A stretch of DNA of 55,734 bases from Candidatus Sulfobium mesophilum (GCA_900302705.1 OUUY01000108.1:1-55734); one strand, 5' to 3'; numbered from the stretch's first letter, positions 31,395-41,615 are shown. Numbers and translations are program-made. The notes: generated by a model not told the origin, from the sequence alone.

Positions 31395-31931
31395 ATGTAC
31401 GAAACTGAAATTAAAATTCTCGAAATTAACAGAAAAGATCTTGAAAAAAAACTGATATCGCTCGGAGCAAGAAGAATCTTCGACGATGAGATACATGCGC
31501 TCTATTACGACACATCCGACCATTCGGTACGTCAAAGCAGAGGCACCTTCAGATTGAGACGCGAGGGTTCCCTGGCGGTGCTCACCTACAAAGCCCGAAT
31601 CGAGGACAGCACCGCAAAGATAAGGGAGGAGACCGAGGTGAGTGTTTCAGACTTCGGTGCAATGAGGTCTATACTCAAATCCATTGGTTTTTATCCATGG
31701 CTGGAGATGAAAAAGCACAGGACCACCTATGAACTGGGAAATGTCCATTTCGAACTGGATAAGTACACGGACGAATTTGGATTCATACCGGAATTCCTGG
31801 AAATAGAAGGTCCGGACGTAGCAACGGTCTACTCAAGCGCCTCTGCACTGGGATTCTCAGAGGAAGATTGCAGACCGTGGGACGCAGTGCAGGTAGCTGA
31901 ATATTATTCCTCCGGCAGGAAAAAATCTTAG
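31395..31931 (+). CDS. CYTH-domain protein (class IV adenylate cyclase/triphosphatase)
   Basis: 178 residues. The N-terminal ETEIKI is the ExExK metal-triphosphate motif of CYTH enzymes. RLRREG, LTYKAR, RTTYELG, ELDKYTDE and LEIEG form the rest of the triphosphate tunnel. The family includes CyaB adenylate cyclase, thiamine triphosphatase and tripolyphosphatase, which cannot be told apart by eye. CAGGAG precedes the ATG. It is followed by the msbA-like gene 150 bp on. Confidence 0.88.
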   Translation: MYETEIKILEINRKDLEKKLISLGARRIFDDEIHALYYDTSDHSVRQSRGTFRLRREGSLAVLTYKARIEDSTAKIREETEVSVSDFGAMRSILKSIGFYPWLEMKKHRTTYELGNVHFELDKYTDEFGFIPEFLEIEGPDVATVYSSASALGFSEEDCRPWDAVQVAEYYSSGRKKS

Positions 31932-32081
31932 CGGCGTCCCCTGATTGGAAATACAGAGACATAAATCCCCTTACATGCAGCACTTGCGGCTTTCTATTAA
32001 ACACTCCGTTGCATTATAATGTTTTTTACCTTATGATGCCTTGAGGCTCATGAATCCTCTTTCTGTCAGGAGATAGTCCGT

Positions 32082-33818
32082 TTGGAAGATTACAGACGCA
32101 TATTCCGGCTTGTCATGCCATATTGGCGCAGGGTGGCCATGGCAGTGCTTGCGGGCGTAATCGTCTCCGGAATGAATGCGTCCATCGCCTGGCTTGCAAA
32201 GCCGGCGATGGACGACGTGCTTATCAGAAAAGACAAAAACCTGCTTTTCCTGCTGCCGCTCGCTATCTTCTTCATCTTTCTGGGGAAGGGCATATTTACA
32301 TACATCCAGGAATATCTTATGCGCTCAGCCAGCCAGAAGATGGTAATGCACCTTAGAAACAGTCTTTACAGTCACATCACGGAGCTTCCTCTGGGATATT
32401 TCGGAAAAAATTCAAGCGGTGAGCTCATCTCAAAGGTTATCAACGACACCTCGATGCTGCAGGAACTGGTTTCTTTGACCATCAAGGATTTGTTCCGCGA
32501 GAGCGCAACCGCATTGGCGCTGGTATTCGTTGCCCTCTGGCGCAGGTGGGACCTTACACTCATCTCTATCACTGTTTTGCCGACAGCTCTTTACGGGGTG
32601 GGAACGTTGGGCAAAAGAATGAGACAAATAAGCAGGAGGGCGCAGGAAAAAATTTCGCGGATCACCGAATTTCTTACCGAAAGTTTCTCAGGCATAAAGA
32701 TCATAAAGGCATTCTGCCGACAGCCTGATGAGAGTCGCCGTTTCGAAGAGATCACCAGAGAATACTATAGGGAAAACATGCGGGCCATACGAGTAACAGA
32801 GTCTTCCACCCTTCTGATGGAGGCTGTCGGCGGGCTAGGCATAGCATTCGTCATATGGTATGGCGCCAGGCTGATATTCAGCAATACGATGACAGTCGGT
32901 GATTTCACTTCGTTTCTTACTGCCATATTCCTCGTCTACACACCGGCCAAGAGACTGGCCAGGATCAATATCGGCATACAACAGGCGCGCCCCCCCCTTG
33001 AAAGGATACATAAACTCCTCTCAGAGCCGGTGGAAACCGATGGCATTGAAGAACTCAAACCCATCAGCAAATATATTGAGTTCAAAGGTGTCTCGTTCGC
33101 CTATCCGGCGGCAAGACATAAGGCCCTGGATAACCTGAATCTGACCATAAAAAGAGGCGAGATTATCGCGATCGTCGGCAAAAGTGGAGGCGGGAAAACA
33201 ACACTCGCAAATCTCCTGCCAAGGTTCTATGTCCCGACGGAAGGTGTCGTTTCTATTGACGGCACCGATATATCGAGGGTGTCGGCTGTCTCACTGAGGG
33301 GGCAGTTCGGGATAGTTAGTCAGGAAGTCATACTCTTTAATGATACTGTTGCCTCAAACATTTCCTATGGCAAGCCCAGTGCCCCGAAAGAAGAAATCAT
33401 CGTTGCAGCAAAGGCTGCCTATGCCCATGATTTCATCATGGAACTCCCTCATGAGTATGACACAGTCGTCGGCGAACGGGGAACAAGGCTGTCCGGCGGA
33501 CAGAGGCAGAGGCTTTCAATAGCCAGGGCCGTCCTGAAGAACCCGCCCATACTGATACTCGATGAAGCCACGTCTTCACTTGACACCGCATCTGAGATGA
33601 TGGTGCAAAGGGCACTTGAAAATCTCATGGTAAACAGAACGACATTTGTGATCGCGCACAGGCTTTCCACGATTAAAAGGGCAGACAGGATTATCGTGCT
33701 TGATAAAGGCAGGATACTTGAGTCGGGAACCCACCGGGAGCTTTACGAAAGAGGCGGTCTTTACAAGAAGCTTTACGAAGTTCAGTTCAGTTCTCAGGAT
33801 GCCGGGGGAACTTTTTGA
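32082..33818 (+). CDS. msbA: MsbA-type lipid ABC exporter
   Basis: 578 residues, a half-transporter. Six membrane helices (about 15-310) are followed by an ATPase domain with GKSGGGKTT (Walker A), LSGGQRQR (signature), ILILDEATSS (Walker B) and the H-loop His in IAHRLST. It lies at the head of an LPS cluster with an O-antigen ligase, so flipping lipid A-core or another glycolipid across the inner membrane fits best. The start is TTG, 9 bases after AGGAG. Confidence 0.9.
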   Translation: MEDYRRIFRLVMPYWRRVAMAVLAGVIVSGMNASIAWLAKPAMDDVLIRKDKNLLFLLPLAIFFIFLGKGIFTYIQEYLMRSASQKMVMHLRNSLYSHITELPLGYFGKNSSGELISKVINDTSMLQELVSLTIKDLFRESATALALVFVALWRRWDLTLISITVLPTALYGVGTLGKRMRQISRRAQEKISRITEFLTESFSGIKIIKAFCRQPDESRRFEEITREYYRENMRAIRVTESSTLLMEAVGGLGIAFVIWYGARLIFSNTMTVGDFTSFLTAIFLVYTPAKRLARINIGIQQARPPLERIHKLLSEPVETDGIEELKPISKYIEFKGVSFAYPAARHKALDNLNLTIKRGEIIAIVGKSGGGKTTLANLLPRFYVPTEGVVSIDGTDISRVSAVSLRGQFGIVSQEVILFNDTVASNISYGKPSAPKEEIIVAAKAAYAHDFIMELPHEYDTVVGERGTRLSGGQRQRLSIARAVLKNPPILILDEATSSLDTASEMMVQRALENLMVNRTTFVIAHRLSTIKRADRIIVLDKGRILESGTHRELYERGGLYKKLYEVQFSSQDAGGTF

Positions 33819-33924
33819 AAGACCCGCTTCCCCGGTTTTTTTCATCTGTCTTTCCGGTACAATATATATATTTTTTTTCATCATGGTCGGTATCGGAGCC
33901 GGGGACAACTTCCGGCGTGTAAGC

Positions 33925-34719
33925 ATGATGAAGGTATCTCTCGTAATAACGACATACAATGACCCTTTGGGCCTGAAAAAGGCGGTGGAAAGCGCGTTCC
34001 ACCAGACCCGTTGGCCCGACGAAGTTCTAATTGCCGATGACGGCTCAGATGAAAGAACCGCATCAGCAGTAAAGGATTTATCGGGATGTGCTCCTTTCAC
34101 TGTCATTCATGTGCGCCAGGAGGACATGGGGTTCAGGGCTGCAAGGATACGAAACAAGGCGATCGCAAGGGCCTCTGGTGACTACATTATACTTCTGGAC
34201 GGCGACTGTGTTATGGACAAACACTTCGTCGCCGACCATGAACTGCTCTCTGAAGACAGATGTTTTATTCAGGGCAAAAGGATCCTTGTTAACAGAGGCG
34301 CTGTGTCGGCCTTCGACCATACTATTGCGGCTTCTAAACCAAGACTGCTCCTGATGGCGATGTCTGGCGGGATCAGCAATGCCCATCATCTCCTGCGTAT
34401 TCCCTACTCCTCCGGCTTCAAAAACAGGAAATTAAAGGGCATCAAATCTTGCAATATGAGTTTTTTCACGAAAGACTTCATAGCCGTGAACGGATTTAAC
34501 GAGGACTTTGAAGGATGGGGCAATGAAGATTCAGAACTCGCCTGCAGATTTTTTAAATACGGTCTCTTCAAAAAAGTTCATTCATTTATGGCGGTCTGCT
34601 TCCATCTGTGGCATCCCACAAACAAAGTAGCGCCGGATTGCAACAGACTCCTGCTGGCAGCAGCCATCGCATCGAAGGAATATTTTTGTAAAAATGGTCT
34701 TGTCAAAAAAAATAATTAG
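33925..34719 (+). CDS. Family 2 glycosyltransferase with galactosyltransferase-type C terminus
   Basis: 264 residues from MMKVSLVITTYND. A longer in-frame start exists, but it would add sequence that overlaps msbA and is not GT-like. GT-A motifs: TTYNDP, IADDGSDERT, LLDGDCVM (DxD-like), and GWGNEDSELACRF of the Glyco_transf_7C domain. It transfers a sugar to LPS core or a polysaccharide on the cytoplasmic side. It overlaps the O-antigen ligase gene by 26 bp. Confidence 0.85.
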   Translation: MMKVSLVITTYNDPLGLKKAVESAFHQTRWPDEVLIADDGSDERTASAVKDLSGCAPFTVIHVRQEDMGFRAARIRNKAIARASGDYIILLDGDCVMDKHFVADHELLSEDRCFIQGKRILVNRGAVSAFDHTIAASKPRLLLMAMSGGISNAHHLLRIPYSSGFKNRKLKGIKSCNMSFFTKDFIAVNGFNEDFEGWGNEDSELACRFFKYGLFKKVHSFMAVCFHLWHPTNKVAPDCNRLLLAAAIASKEYFCKNGLVKKNN

Positions 34720-35917
34720 TCCGGAACCCATTATGATATCCGGCTATGCCGGGATGTTCTTCTTCTCGACAATAGCACACTCCCCCGTGGAAATCTGCGG
34801 CGCGATCGTTCTGGCTGCGTGGATACTGTCGGGACGGTTCGTGAAAGAGACAGAGGCCTGGCTTGCCTCGCCGCTGGCATTGCCGGTAATCGGGATGTCC
34901 CTCTTTCCCTGGCTTGGGCTTTTATACACAAAAGCGCCTGCGGACGGACTGGGCATTGCGGCAAGCGGTTACCACTGGCTTTATTGCATCCCGCTGGCCG
35001 GAATCCTGCGGGAGCGGAAACAAGGCGATCTTTTTATAAAGCTCTTTCTGGCAGGTCTTTTTATAAACACCCTTCTATCCTTCCTGCAGATAGCCCACAT
35101 CTTCCCGCTCAGATACGGAACACCAAGCGGGTTCTTAGGTATAAGTTCGGCATGGATCACGTACACGCTCCTACTGACTTCAGGCATATGCATCACATCC
35201 TTTTACTTCAGGCATGCCGGCAGCAGGAAATTGCGATTGGGCTACGGCCTTCTCATGCTGCTCTATTTTCTGACGATCGGTTTTGTTGGAGGACGAAGTG
35301 GATATGTTGCCTTCATCCTGTTGTCACCTCTTCTTGTGTACAATCTTGTTGGCGGCAGACATCTAGTGAGGATCGTTATTTTAAGCACACTGGCCATATT
35401 CGTGCTTTTCACCTTCCCTGTTGTTCAGGGTCGCTTTGCGCAGGTCAGGAAGGACCTTCTCCTTTACGCGCAGGGCGACGTGAACACATCCCTGGGACTG
35501 CGACTTCGTATGTGGGCGATAGCGTTAAACGAGATAAAATCTCATCCAGTAGCGGGCATCGGCACTAATAGTTTTAAAGACTCATGGGAAAAGAACAAAC
35601 AAGACAGGTCGTTGCCTTTTTTTGACCATCCCCATAATAGCTTCCTTTATATGCTTGTCAGTTTCGGCATCCCGGGATTAATCGTTTTTTGCTGGCTCCT
35701 CTTCGTAATGCTTAAGAAGGGATGGGGATCATTTGGGTCTCCACTCGGGTTCTCATTGTTTGTCTTCACCCTGATATTTATAACCGGAAGCCTTACAGAC
35801 ACTCAGCTGATTGTCTTTCCAACAACAATCCTTTTCATTCTTTTCAGCGGGATTGCAGCGAGCTTCGAAGACACAGAGGCCGTTCGTAAGAAGACGGCAC
35901 TAAGAGGGGCCGCATGA
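34694..35917 (+). CDS. O-antigen ligase/polymerase (Wzy_C superfamily)
   Basis: 407 residues with about 10-12 membrane helices. The large periplasmic loop lies between about 260 and 330 and holds RLRMWAIALNEIKSHPVAGIGTNSF and HPHNSFLYMLVSFGIPGL, the Wzy_C/WaaL signature with its conserved His. It most likely joins O-chain to lipid A-core in the periplasm (WaaL role). A polymerase role (Wzy) cannot be excluded. The stop overlaps the next gene as ATGA. Confidence 0.86.
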   Translation: MVLSKKIISPEPIMISGYAGMFFFSTIAHSPVEICGAIVLAAWILSGRFVKETEAWLASPLALPVIGMSLFPWLGLLYTKAPADGLGIAASGYHWLYCIPLAGILRERKQGDLFIKLFLAGLFINTLLSFLQIAHIFPLRYGTPSGFLGISSAWITYTLLLTSGICITSFYFRHAGSRKLRLGYGLLMLLYFLTIGFVGGRSGYVAFILLSPLLVYNLVGGRHLVRIVILSTLAIFVLFTFPVVQGRFAQVRKDLLLYAQGDVNTSLGLRLRMWAIALNEIKSHPVAGIGTNSFKDSWEKNKQDRSLPFFDHPHNSFLYMLVSFGIPGLIVFCWLLFVMLKKGWGSFGSPLGFSLFVFTLIFITGSLTDTQLIVFPTTILFILFSGIAASFEDTEAVRKKTALRGAA

Positions 35918-36675
35918 TTAAGAAAATCTCTTTGTCTGTCGCAGTGATCACCAAGAATGAAGAAAAAAGGCTTCCGGACTGCCTGAGAGGCGTCTCTTTC
36001 GCCGATGATATCGTGGTAGTGGACTCCGGCAGCACTGACAGGACAGTCGAGATAGCGAAGGAATTCGGATGCGCGGTTTATATCGAAGCCTGGAAAGGCT
36101 ACGGTCCGCAGAAAAACAGCGCGCTCAAAAAATGCGGCAACGACTGGGTCCTCCTGCTCGACGCCGACGAAAGAGTGCCGGCGGAAACAGCAGCCCTCAT
36201 AATGGACATACTGAAAGCGCCTTCAGCCGATGCATATACCGTCAAAAGGAAAAATTATCTGCACGGCCGCTGGTTGAAGCATTCAGGATATTGGCCCGAC
36301 AGGCAGATAAGACTTGTAAATAGAAAGATGGGTTTTTTTCAGGCTGCTATCCATGAGAAATGGACAACAGAAGGCCGTATAGAGGACCTGAGTGCCCATA
36401 TCGACCATTATGCCTTTTCAGGCTATCATGACATGCTCAATACGCTTAATGAATATTCCACTATCATTGCAAAGGAACTTTATCAGTCCGGAAGGCGGGC
36501 TAATGCCCTGTCTCCTCTTCTTCACGGCATAGGGATGTTTTTCAAGATCTATTTTATCGAGAGGGGTTTTCTTGACGGCATGGACGGCTTTGTTACAGCA
36601 TTGACGAAGGCGGGAGGATCATTTTTCAAATATGCAAAACTTCTCGAATTGCAGCGTGAAAAAAATGACTCGTAA
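35914..36675 (+). CDS. WaaE-like family 2 glycosyltransferase of LPS core
   Basis: 253 residues. SVAVITKNEEKRLPDCL, VVDSGSTDRT and LLDADERV (DxD) give a short GT-A enzyme; HGRWLKHSGYWPDRQIRL and AAIHEKW are typical of the WaaE/KdtX beta-1,4-glucosyltransferase group acting on heptose. Cytoplasmic face of the membrane. The start codon overlaps the ligase stop by 4 bases. Confidence 0.88.
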   Translation: MIKKISLSVAVITKNEEKRLPDCLRGVSFADDIVVVDSGSTDRTVEIAKEFGCAVYIEAWKGYGPQKNSALKKCGNDWVLLLDADERVPAETAALIMDILKAPSADAYTVKRKNYLHGRWLKHSGYWPDRQIRLVNRKMGFFQAAIHEKWTTEGRIEDLSAHIDHYAFSGYHDMLNTLNEYSTIIAKELYQSGRRANALSPLLHGIGMFFKIYFIERGFLDGMDGFVTALTKAGGSFFKYAKLLELQREKNDS

Positions 36676-37801
36676 GAAAAAGGCGAGGTTTCTTTTGATC
36701 TTCGGCACAAGGCCGGAGGCGATCAAAATGGCGCCGCTGGTTCCGGCACTGAAGCAGATCGGTGAGGTCCGCGTATGCGTTACAGCTCAGCACAGAAAGA
36801 TGCTTGACCAGGTACTGGACTTCTTCTCATTAAGAGCCGACTACGACCTCAATATCATGAAAGAGGACCAGAGCCTCTTTACGGTCACATCCGGTTCCCT
36901 GAGACTCCTGGAAGGCATAATCGATGACTGCCGGCCGGACATAATCCTGGTGCAGGGGGACACAACAACAGCATTTGTCGGCGCGCTTGCAGGATATTAT
37001 AAGAAGGTAAAGGTCGCACATATTGAGGCGGGGCTCAGGAGCTTTAACAAGTATTCGCCCTTTCCGGAAGAGATAAACCGCTCATTAATCGGCCGCATGG
37101 CAGACTACCATTTTGCGCCGACAGAAAAGGCAAGGGGAAACCTCCTGCGCGAAAACGTTTATGGAAAAAATGTCTCTGTTGTGGGCAATACCGTAATAGA
37201 TGCCTTATTTAAGGGGATGGATATTATTAAGAAAGATGACTCGAAGTACAAAAGACGGTTCCGTTTCCTCGATAATTCGAAAAAACTTATCCTCGTCACC
37301 GGCCACCGGAGGGAAAGCTTCGGAAGACCCTTCGGCCAGATATGCCGCGCGCTAAAAGATATTGCAGGAGAGGAGGTCGAGATCATCTATCCGGTCCATC
37401 TGAATCCTAACGTAAGAAGCGCAGTATATCCATTGCTTCGCGGTGTAGAAAATATTCACCTTATCGAGCCTGTTGATTACCCTTCGCTTATCTGGCTGAT
37501 GAGCAAAAGTTATCTTGTCCTGACAGATTCAGGAGGAATCCAGGAGGAAGCGCCAAGTCTCGGCAAGCCGGTCCTTGTGATGCGGGACGTTACCGAACGC
37601 ACGGAGGGAATCGACGCCGGGACAGCGGTCCTTGTGGGAACAGACCGCAAAAAGATAGTAGAATCAGCGCTCGAACTTCTCCATGACAGAAGAGCTTACC
37701 TAAAAATGGCGAAACGCAGAAACCCTTACGGCGACGGAACAGCAGCGGTGCAGATACGGGACATCCTTAAAAAAATAGTTGGCCGCAAACTGGATGAGTA
37801 A
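36665..37801 (+). CDS. wecB: UDP-N-acetylglucosamine 2-epimerase (non-hydrolysing)
   Basis: 378 residues from MTRKKKARFLLIFGTRPEAIKM; an upstream ATG would add 11 residues. Motifs: GTRPEAIKMAPLV, QGDTTTAF, HIEAGLRS, PFPEEINR, and TDSGGIQEEAPSLGKPVLVMR. It converts UDP-GlcNAc to UDP-ManNAc for a surface polysaccharide. The start lies 11 bp inside the previous gene and the stop overlaps the methyltransferase start (ATGAGTAA). Confidence 0.94.
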   Translation: MTRKKKARFLLIFGTRPEAIKMAPLVPALKQIGEVRVCVTAQHRKMLDQVLDFFSLRADYDLNIMKEDQSLFTVTSGSLRLLEGIIDDCRPDIILVQGDTTTAFVGALAGYYKKVKVAHIEAGLRSFNKYSPFPEEINRSLIGRMADYHFAPTEKARGNLLRENVYGKNVSVVGNTVIDALFKGMDIIKKDDSKYKRRFRFLDNSKKLILVTGHRRESFGRPFGQICRALKDIAGEEVEIIYPVHLNPNVRSAVYPLLRGVENIHLIEPVDYPSLIWLMSKSYLVLTDSGGIQEEAPSLGKPVLVMRDVTERTEGIDAGTAVLVGTDRKKIVESALELLHDRRAYLKMAKRRNPYGDGTAAVQIRDILKKIVGRKLDE

Positions 37802-38531
37802 AGAAGAGGTAAGGGAGGTATGGCAAAGATACTGGCGCGAAAACAGCGATAGCGAGTTGCGTTTCGATGAGATGTCCCGGACCATATTGTCTGAACTCCT
37901 TCGCAACTGCGCTGATGTGAAAGGAAAGAAAGTCCTTGAGGCCGGCTGCGGCCGGGGCATAATTTCTTCCGGATTGGCAGAACTCGGGGCAGGGGTTTAT
38001 CTGATGGACATTGCACCTGAGGCCCTTCAGATAGCCAGAAGACATTTTGATTCAAAACAGGTTACCGGTTCATTTGTGCAGGGAGATATCTTTGCTCCTC
38101 CTTTTGCGGAGGCGACTTTCGACTTAGTCTGGAATGCAGGCGTTATGGAACATTTCGAGGCAGATCTTCAGTTAAAGGCGATTCGCAGCCTTGCAGATAC
38201 CGTCAAACCAGGAGGACTTTTCATCACCTTTAACCCCTCCGCCCGGGCTTTTTTTTATAATGCCGGCAGGAGGGCTGCCGAAAGAAAAGGAAAGTGGCCG
38301 TATGGCCCCGAGTTTCCAGTAGAGAGCCTTGCTGATAAATGCAGGACTGCGGAGCTCAAGGTCCTGACAGAGTATCCTATCTGCTTCAGAGAAAACCTTT
38401 CGTATCTGTCGTTTGTCTCAAAACATTTAAGGAGCATAATAAAATTGATATTGCATCCTTTCCCACAGAAAACCCTATTGACGCTTTTCGGCGGATATCT
38501 CCTTGTGACGGTCGCAAGAAAAGAGCGCTGA
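37794..38531 (+). CDS. SAM-dependent methyltransferase of the polysaccharide cluster
   Basis: 245 residues from ATG (MSKEEVREVWQRYW); a TTG 5 codons upstream is a poorer start. The class I motif is VLEAGCGRGIISSGLAEL, followed by YLMDIAPEAL and FDLVWNAGVMEHF. It probably methylates a sugar or glycolipid in the cluster. It overlaps its neighbours by 8 bp and 1 bp (TGATG). Confidence 0.86.
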   Translation: MSKEEVREVWQRYWRENSDSELRFDEMSRTILSELLRNCADVKGKKVLEAGCGRGIISSGLAELGAGVYLMDIAPEALQIARRHFDSKQVTGSFVQGDIFAPPFAEATFDLVWNAGVMEHFEADLQLKAIRSLADTVKPGGLFITFNPSARAFFYNAGRRAAERKGKWPYGPEFPVESLADKCRTAELKVLTEYPICFRENLSYLSFVSKHLRSIIKLILHPFPQKTLLTLFGGYLLVTVARKER

Positions 38532-39796
38532 TGAAAGACCGCTGGCTGATCATATCCTATTTCGCAAACATCGATGCCATGGCGCCCTCCCATCACATCG
38601 ATGACCGTCTGGCCTTCTTCAAAAAAGAAGGCATCGACATTCATCTTCTGTCTTCGACGTGCGGACGCCGGTATAAAAAAATGAGTCACACCAGGGTGCC
38701 CTCGCCTGCGCCGTCCGGGATACGTTACGAAGTGCGGTATTTCCTCAGAAGAAAGACGAGAAGGAAATTCTGGTTTAAGTTCTGGGAAACGCTCATTCTG
38801 CTTCCAATCTTTCCCTTCTACTTTCTGGAGAAACTTCTTTTTCGCCTGGACAGTACATGGTCCTGGTTTATTACGGCCACAGTGACTGCCATAGTCCTGT
38901 CAGTAAAAAAAAGGCCGGCCATAATTTACAGCACCGGTGGGCCGGTAAGCGCCCATATAGCAGCCATGATTGCCGCTGCAGTCACGGGAAGACAGTATAT
39001 TGCTGAGTTCCAGGACCCGCTTGTGCATCAATATGCCGCGCCCGGCAAATTTGAAAGGCACTTCATCGAGCGCGTCGAACGTATGATCTTTAAAACATCA
39101 AAGGCAGCTATATTCCTTACTAAAAAGGCGGCAGAAAACGCCGAAACCAGGTACGGATGCGGTAAATCCTTTGTCGTTTACGCCGGGGCGCCCCGGCCGG
39201 AAAACATATCGTCTTATGAAAGGGGTGAGCATCTCAGGGTTGCCCATTATGGTTCCCTTGGCGGAAGCAGGAATCTTGGCCCCTTCCTGGACGCCCTTGG
39301 GGTCCTTTTCCGCAATAATCCTGCTATAGCCGGCAGGTTCAGACTTGACCTTTACGGCAACAATAGCAGGGCTGTAAAGAGAGAAATAGAAAGGTTTGCT
39401 TATAACGATACAATCACAACCTATGGCAAGGTGAACCGTCCCCGGGCAGTTGAATCTATGCAGACGGCCGACGTACTGCTCCTGATACAAAATATGGACG
39501 ACGTCTCCTTCGAGACAATACCATCCAAGGTTTATGAGTATCTGCATGCGGGGAGACCTATCCTGGCCCTTGTCTACCGGAATCCGGAACTTCGGAGCAT
39601 GCTTGAGGCCCAGGGTCATCTGGTGGTGGAGGCGGATGATGTCGCCCAAATAGTAGAAGCCCTCGGAAGATATATAGCAAAGTGGAGAGAAGATCATCTT
39701 GAAAGCTTACATGCGTCATCACCTTATACTGTAGAAAGAGCAGTAGCTGAACTCATTCATGTGGCGAGCAGGCGGTTGGGAGAAGTTCAAGAATGA
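38531..39796 (+). CDS. Glycosyltransferase, GT4-like (GT-B fold)
   Basis: 421 residues from MKDRWLIISYFANI, whose ATG shares one base with the preceding stop. The N-terminal half has a hydrophobic patch (ETLILLPIFPFYFLEKLLF) that may tie it to the membrane. STGGPVSAHIAA, FQDPLVHQY, HYGSLGGSRN and ETIPSKVYEYLHAGRPILAL are GT-B features seen in putative colanic-type glycosyltransferases. Substrate unknown. Confidence 0.82.
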   Translation: MKDRWLIISYFANIDAMAPSHHIDDRLAFFKKEGIDIHLLSSTCGRRYKKMSHTRVPSPAPSGIRYEVRYFLRRKTRRKFWFKFWETLILLPIFPFYFLEKLLFRLDSTWSWFITATVTAIVLSVKKRPAIIYSTGGPVSAHIAAMIAAAVTGRQYIAEFQDPLVHQYAAPGKFERHFIERVERMIFKTSKAAIFLTKKAAENAETRYGCGKSFVVYAGAPRPENISSYERGEHLRVAHYGSLGGSRNLGPFLDALGVLFRNNPAIAGRFRLDLYGNNSRAVKREIERFAYNDTITTYGKVNRPRAVESMQTADVLLLIQNMDDVSFETIPSKVYEYLHAGRPILALVYRNPELRSMLEAQGHLVVEADDVAQIVEALGRYIAKWREDHLESLHASSPYTVERAVAELIHVASRRLGEVQE

Positions 39797-40527
39797 GGGG
39801 ATGCGCCATAATACTTATGTATCATAATATCGGCATCCCGCCGAAAGACGCTGTCCTTCGCAGTCTGTATGTAACACCCCGCATGTTTAAGTTTCAGATG
39901 TGTTACTTGAAAGAAGCTGGGTTTGAAGTCATTGCTTTGACCGACATCGCCAAGCTTGCGTGCAAAGGAAATTCCGCCAGAAGACTCGTTGCTCTTACCT
40001 TTGACGACGGATATCGGGATTTTTATGATAACGCCTTCCCGGTATTGAGAAGATATGGTTTTCCCTCGACGGTCTTTGTCGTCTCAGATCTTGCCGGAAA
40101 AGAAAATATGTGGGATTCTGCAGAGGGAAAGGCGAGAGAAAAACTCCTCGACTGGAAAGAAATATCCCGCCTCAGCAAGGAGGGCGTCACCTTCGGCTCT
40201 CACACAAAGAGTCATCCTTTTCTTTCGAGGCTTTCCCCACTTGAGGCAGAAGAAGAAGTGGCGGGTTCAAAAGCCTTTCTTGAGGAAAAACTGCAGACAC
40301 CTGTCGAATCTTTTTGCTATCCCTACGGCGACTACGATGACCGCATTGTCACAATTGTTAGAAATGCCGGATACAAGGCGGCCGTCACCACAAAAAGAGG
40401 GCTCGTGCATAGTGGCGATGACCCCCTGGAACTAAGGAGGTCCTTTATACGGTTTTCGACGCACCCCTTATTGTTTATGTATAAGGTCCATTCCCTGTAC
40501 GAAGACAGGAAAGGGGCACGGATATGA
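39793..40527 (+). CDS. Polysaccharide deacetylase (NodB/CE4)
   Basis: 244 residues. TFDDGYRDF carries the catalytic and metal Asp pair, SHTKSH the two metal histidines, and FCYPYGDYDD the next motif. It removes an acetyl group from an N-acetyl hexosamine. No signal peptide is visible, so it may act on the lipid-linked or nucleotide-linked form inside the cell. Overlaps both neighbours by 4 bp. Confidence 0.9.
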   Translation: MRGCAIILMYHNIGIPPKDAVLRSLYVTPRMFKFQMCYLKEAGFEVIALTDIAKLACKGNSARRLVALTFDDGYRDFYDNAFPVLRRYGFPSTVFVVSDLAGKENMWDSAEGKAREKLLDWKEISRLSKEGVTFGSHTKSHPFLSRLSPLEAEEEVAGSKAFLEEKLQTPVESFCYPYGDYDDRIVTIVRNAGYKAAVTTKRGLVHSGDDPLELRRSFIRFSTHPLLFMYKVHSLYEDRKGARI

Positions 40528-41615
40528 ATATCCTTCTGATCAATGTGAATATAGGGATAGGGTGGGGAGGAATTGAATCCCATTCCGATATGCTAGCCGA
40601 TACGCTTACCGCAATGGGCCATAAGATCGTCCTCGGATGCGGGGTTGATGGTTCTGTCACAGTCGGTACAGGCACAGTCCTGCCGTCAAAAAGGGTAACC
40701 ATCAGGAACTCAGGAGATTTCAGGGCTGTTGTAAAAATAGTCAGGGTGTGCCGCAGCCGGGATATTAATTTGATCATCGCAAACGGCGGAAGAGAATACT
40801 GGCCTGCTGCCCTTGCAGCTATGTTCCTTGGGACTAAGATAATCTTTATCAGACACCAGACAGACCGGATCAGGGGAACAACCCGCTGGCTTATTCACAG
40901 CAATGTAAATGCGGTCGTAGCCGTAAGCGGAGCCGTAAGGCAGGCTCTCATTACAAGCGGGATAAAACCAGATAAAATAGCGTTGATCCATAACTGCATC
41001 TCACTTTCGAAATTCGATCCTTCCCGTATCGACCGCCGGGAGATCCGCGACGAACTTGCAATTGACGGCAACGAATGGCTCATCGGAACAATCGGGAAAC
41101 TGACCCCCGGGAAAGGCGTGTATGAGCTCCTCCGGGCAGCGGGAACGATCATGAAACAGAAAGGCTCTCTAAAACTCGTCTTTGTTGGCGACGGGGAAGA
41201 GAAGGAGAGGCTCATGGAAGAAGCTGAGAGACTGGGCATACGCGACAAGGTCATTTTTACCGGGGTGAGAAAGGATGTCGAGCGGATTTACGCAGCCATG
41301 GATATATTCGTCCTCGCATCAACCTGCGAAGAGGCATTCGGAATGGTCCTCATCGAGGCGATGGCGATGGGCAAACCTGTCATCGGGACGATGGTGGGAG
41401 GAATACCTGACATTATAAAGGACGACATTAACGGCCTTCTCGTCCCGCCCGGTGATGACCGGATACTCAGCCGGGCCATTTTAAAATATATTGACGATCC
41501 GGAGTTCGCAGCAAGGACTGCGTCGGAAGGACGCCGGACAGTCGAACAGGAGTTTTCAGAGGGTGTGATGGGAGAGCGATTCGAAAACCTCTTTCACAAA
41601 TTAGGGTTAATATGA
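40524..41615 (+). CDS. GT4 glycosyltransferase
   Basis: 363 residues. The N-terminal acceptor domain has GIGWGGIESHSDMLADTL. The C-terminal nucleotide-sugar domain has GTIGKLTPGKGVYEL and EEAFGMVLIEAMAMGKPVIGT (the E-x7-E pair). It adds a sugar on the cytoplasmic side. 4-bp overlaps on both sides show tight coupling. Confidence 0.92.
   Translation: MNILLINVNIGIGWGGIESHSDMLADTLTAMGHKIVLGCGVDGSVTVGTGTVLPSKRVTIRNSGDFRAVVKIVRVCRSRDINLIIANGGREYWPAALAAMFLGTKIIFIRHQTDRIRGTTRWLIHSNVNAVVAVSGAVRQALITSGIKPDKIALIHNCISLSKFDPSRIDRREIRDELAIDGNEWLIGTIGKLTPGKGVYELLRAAGTIMKQKGSLKLVFVGDGEEKERLMEEAERLGIRDKVIFTGVRKDVERIYAAMDIFVLASTCEEAFGMVLIEAMAMGKPVIGTMVGGIPDIIKDDINGLLVPPGDDRILSRAILKYIDDPEFAARTASEGRRTVEQEFSEGVMGERFENLFHKLGLI

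Noticed and set aside
33700-33924. 75-residue N-terminal extension of the GT2 enzyme
   Set aside because: It overlaps msbA out of frame and lacks GT-like sequence; family members start at the KVSLVITTYN strand.
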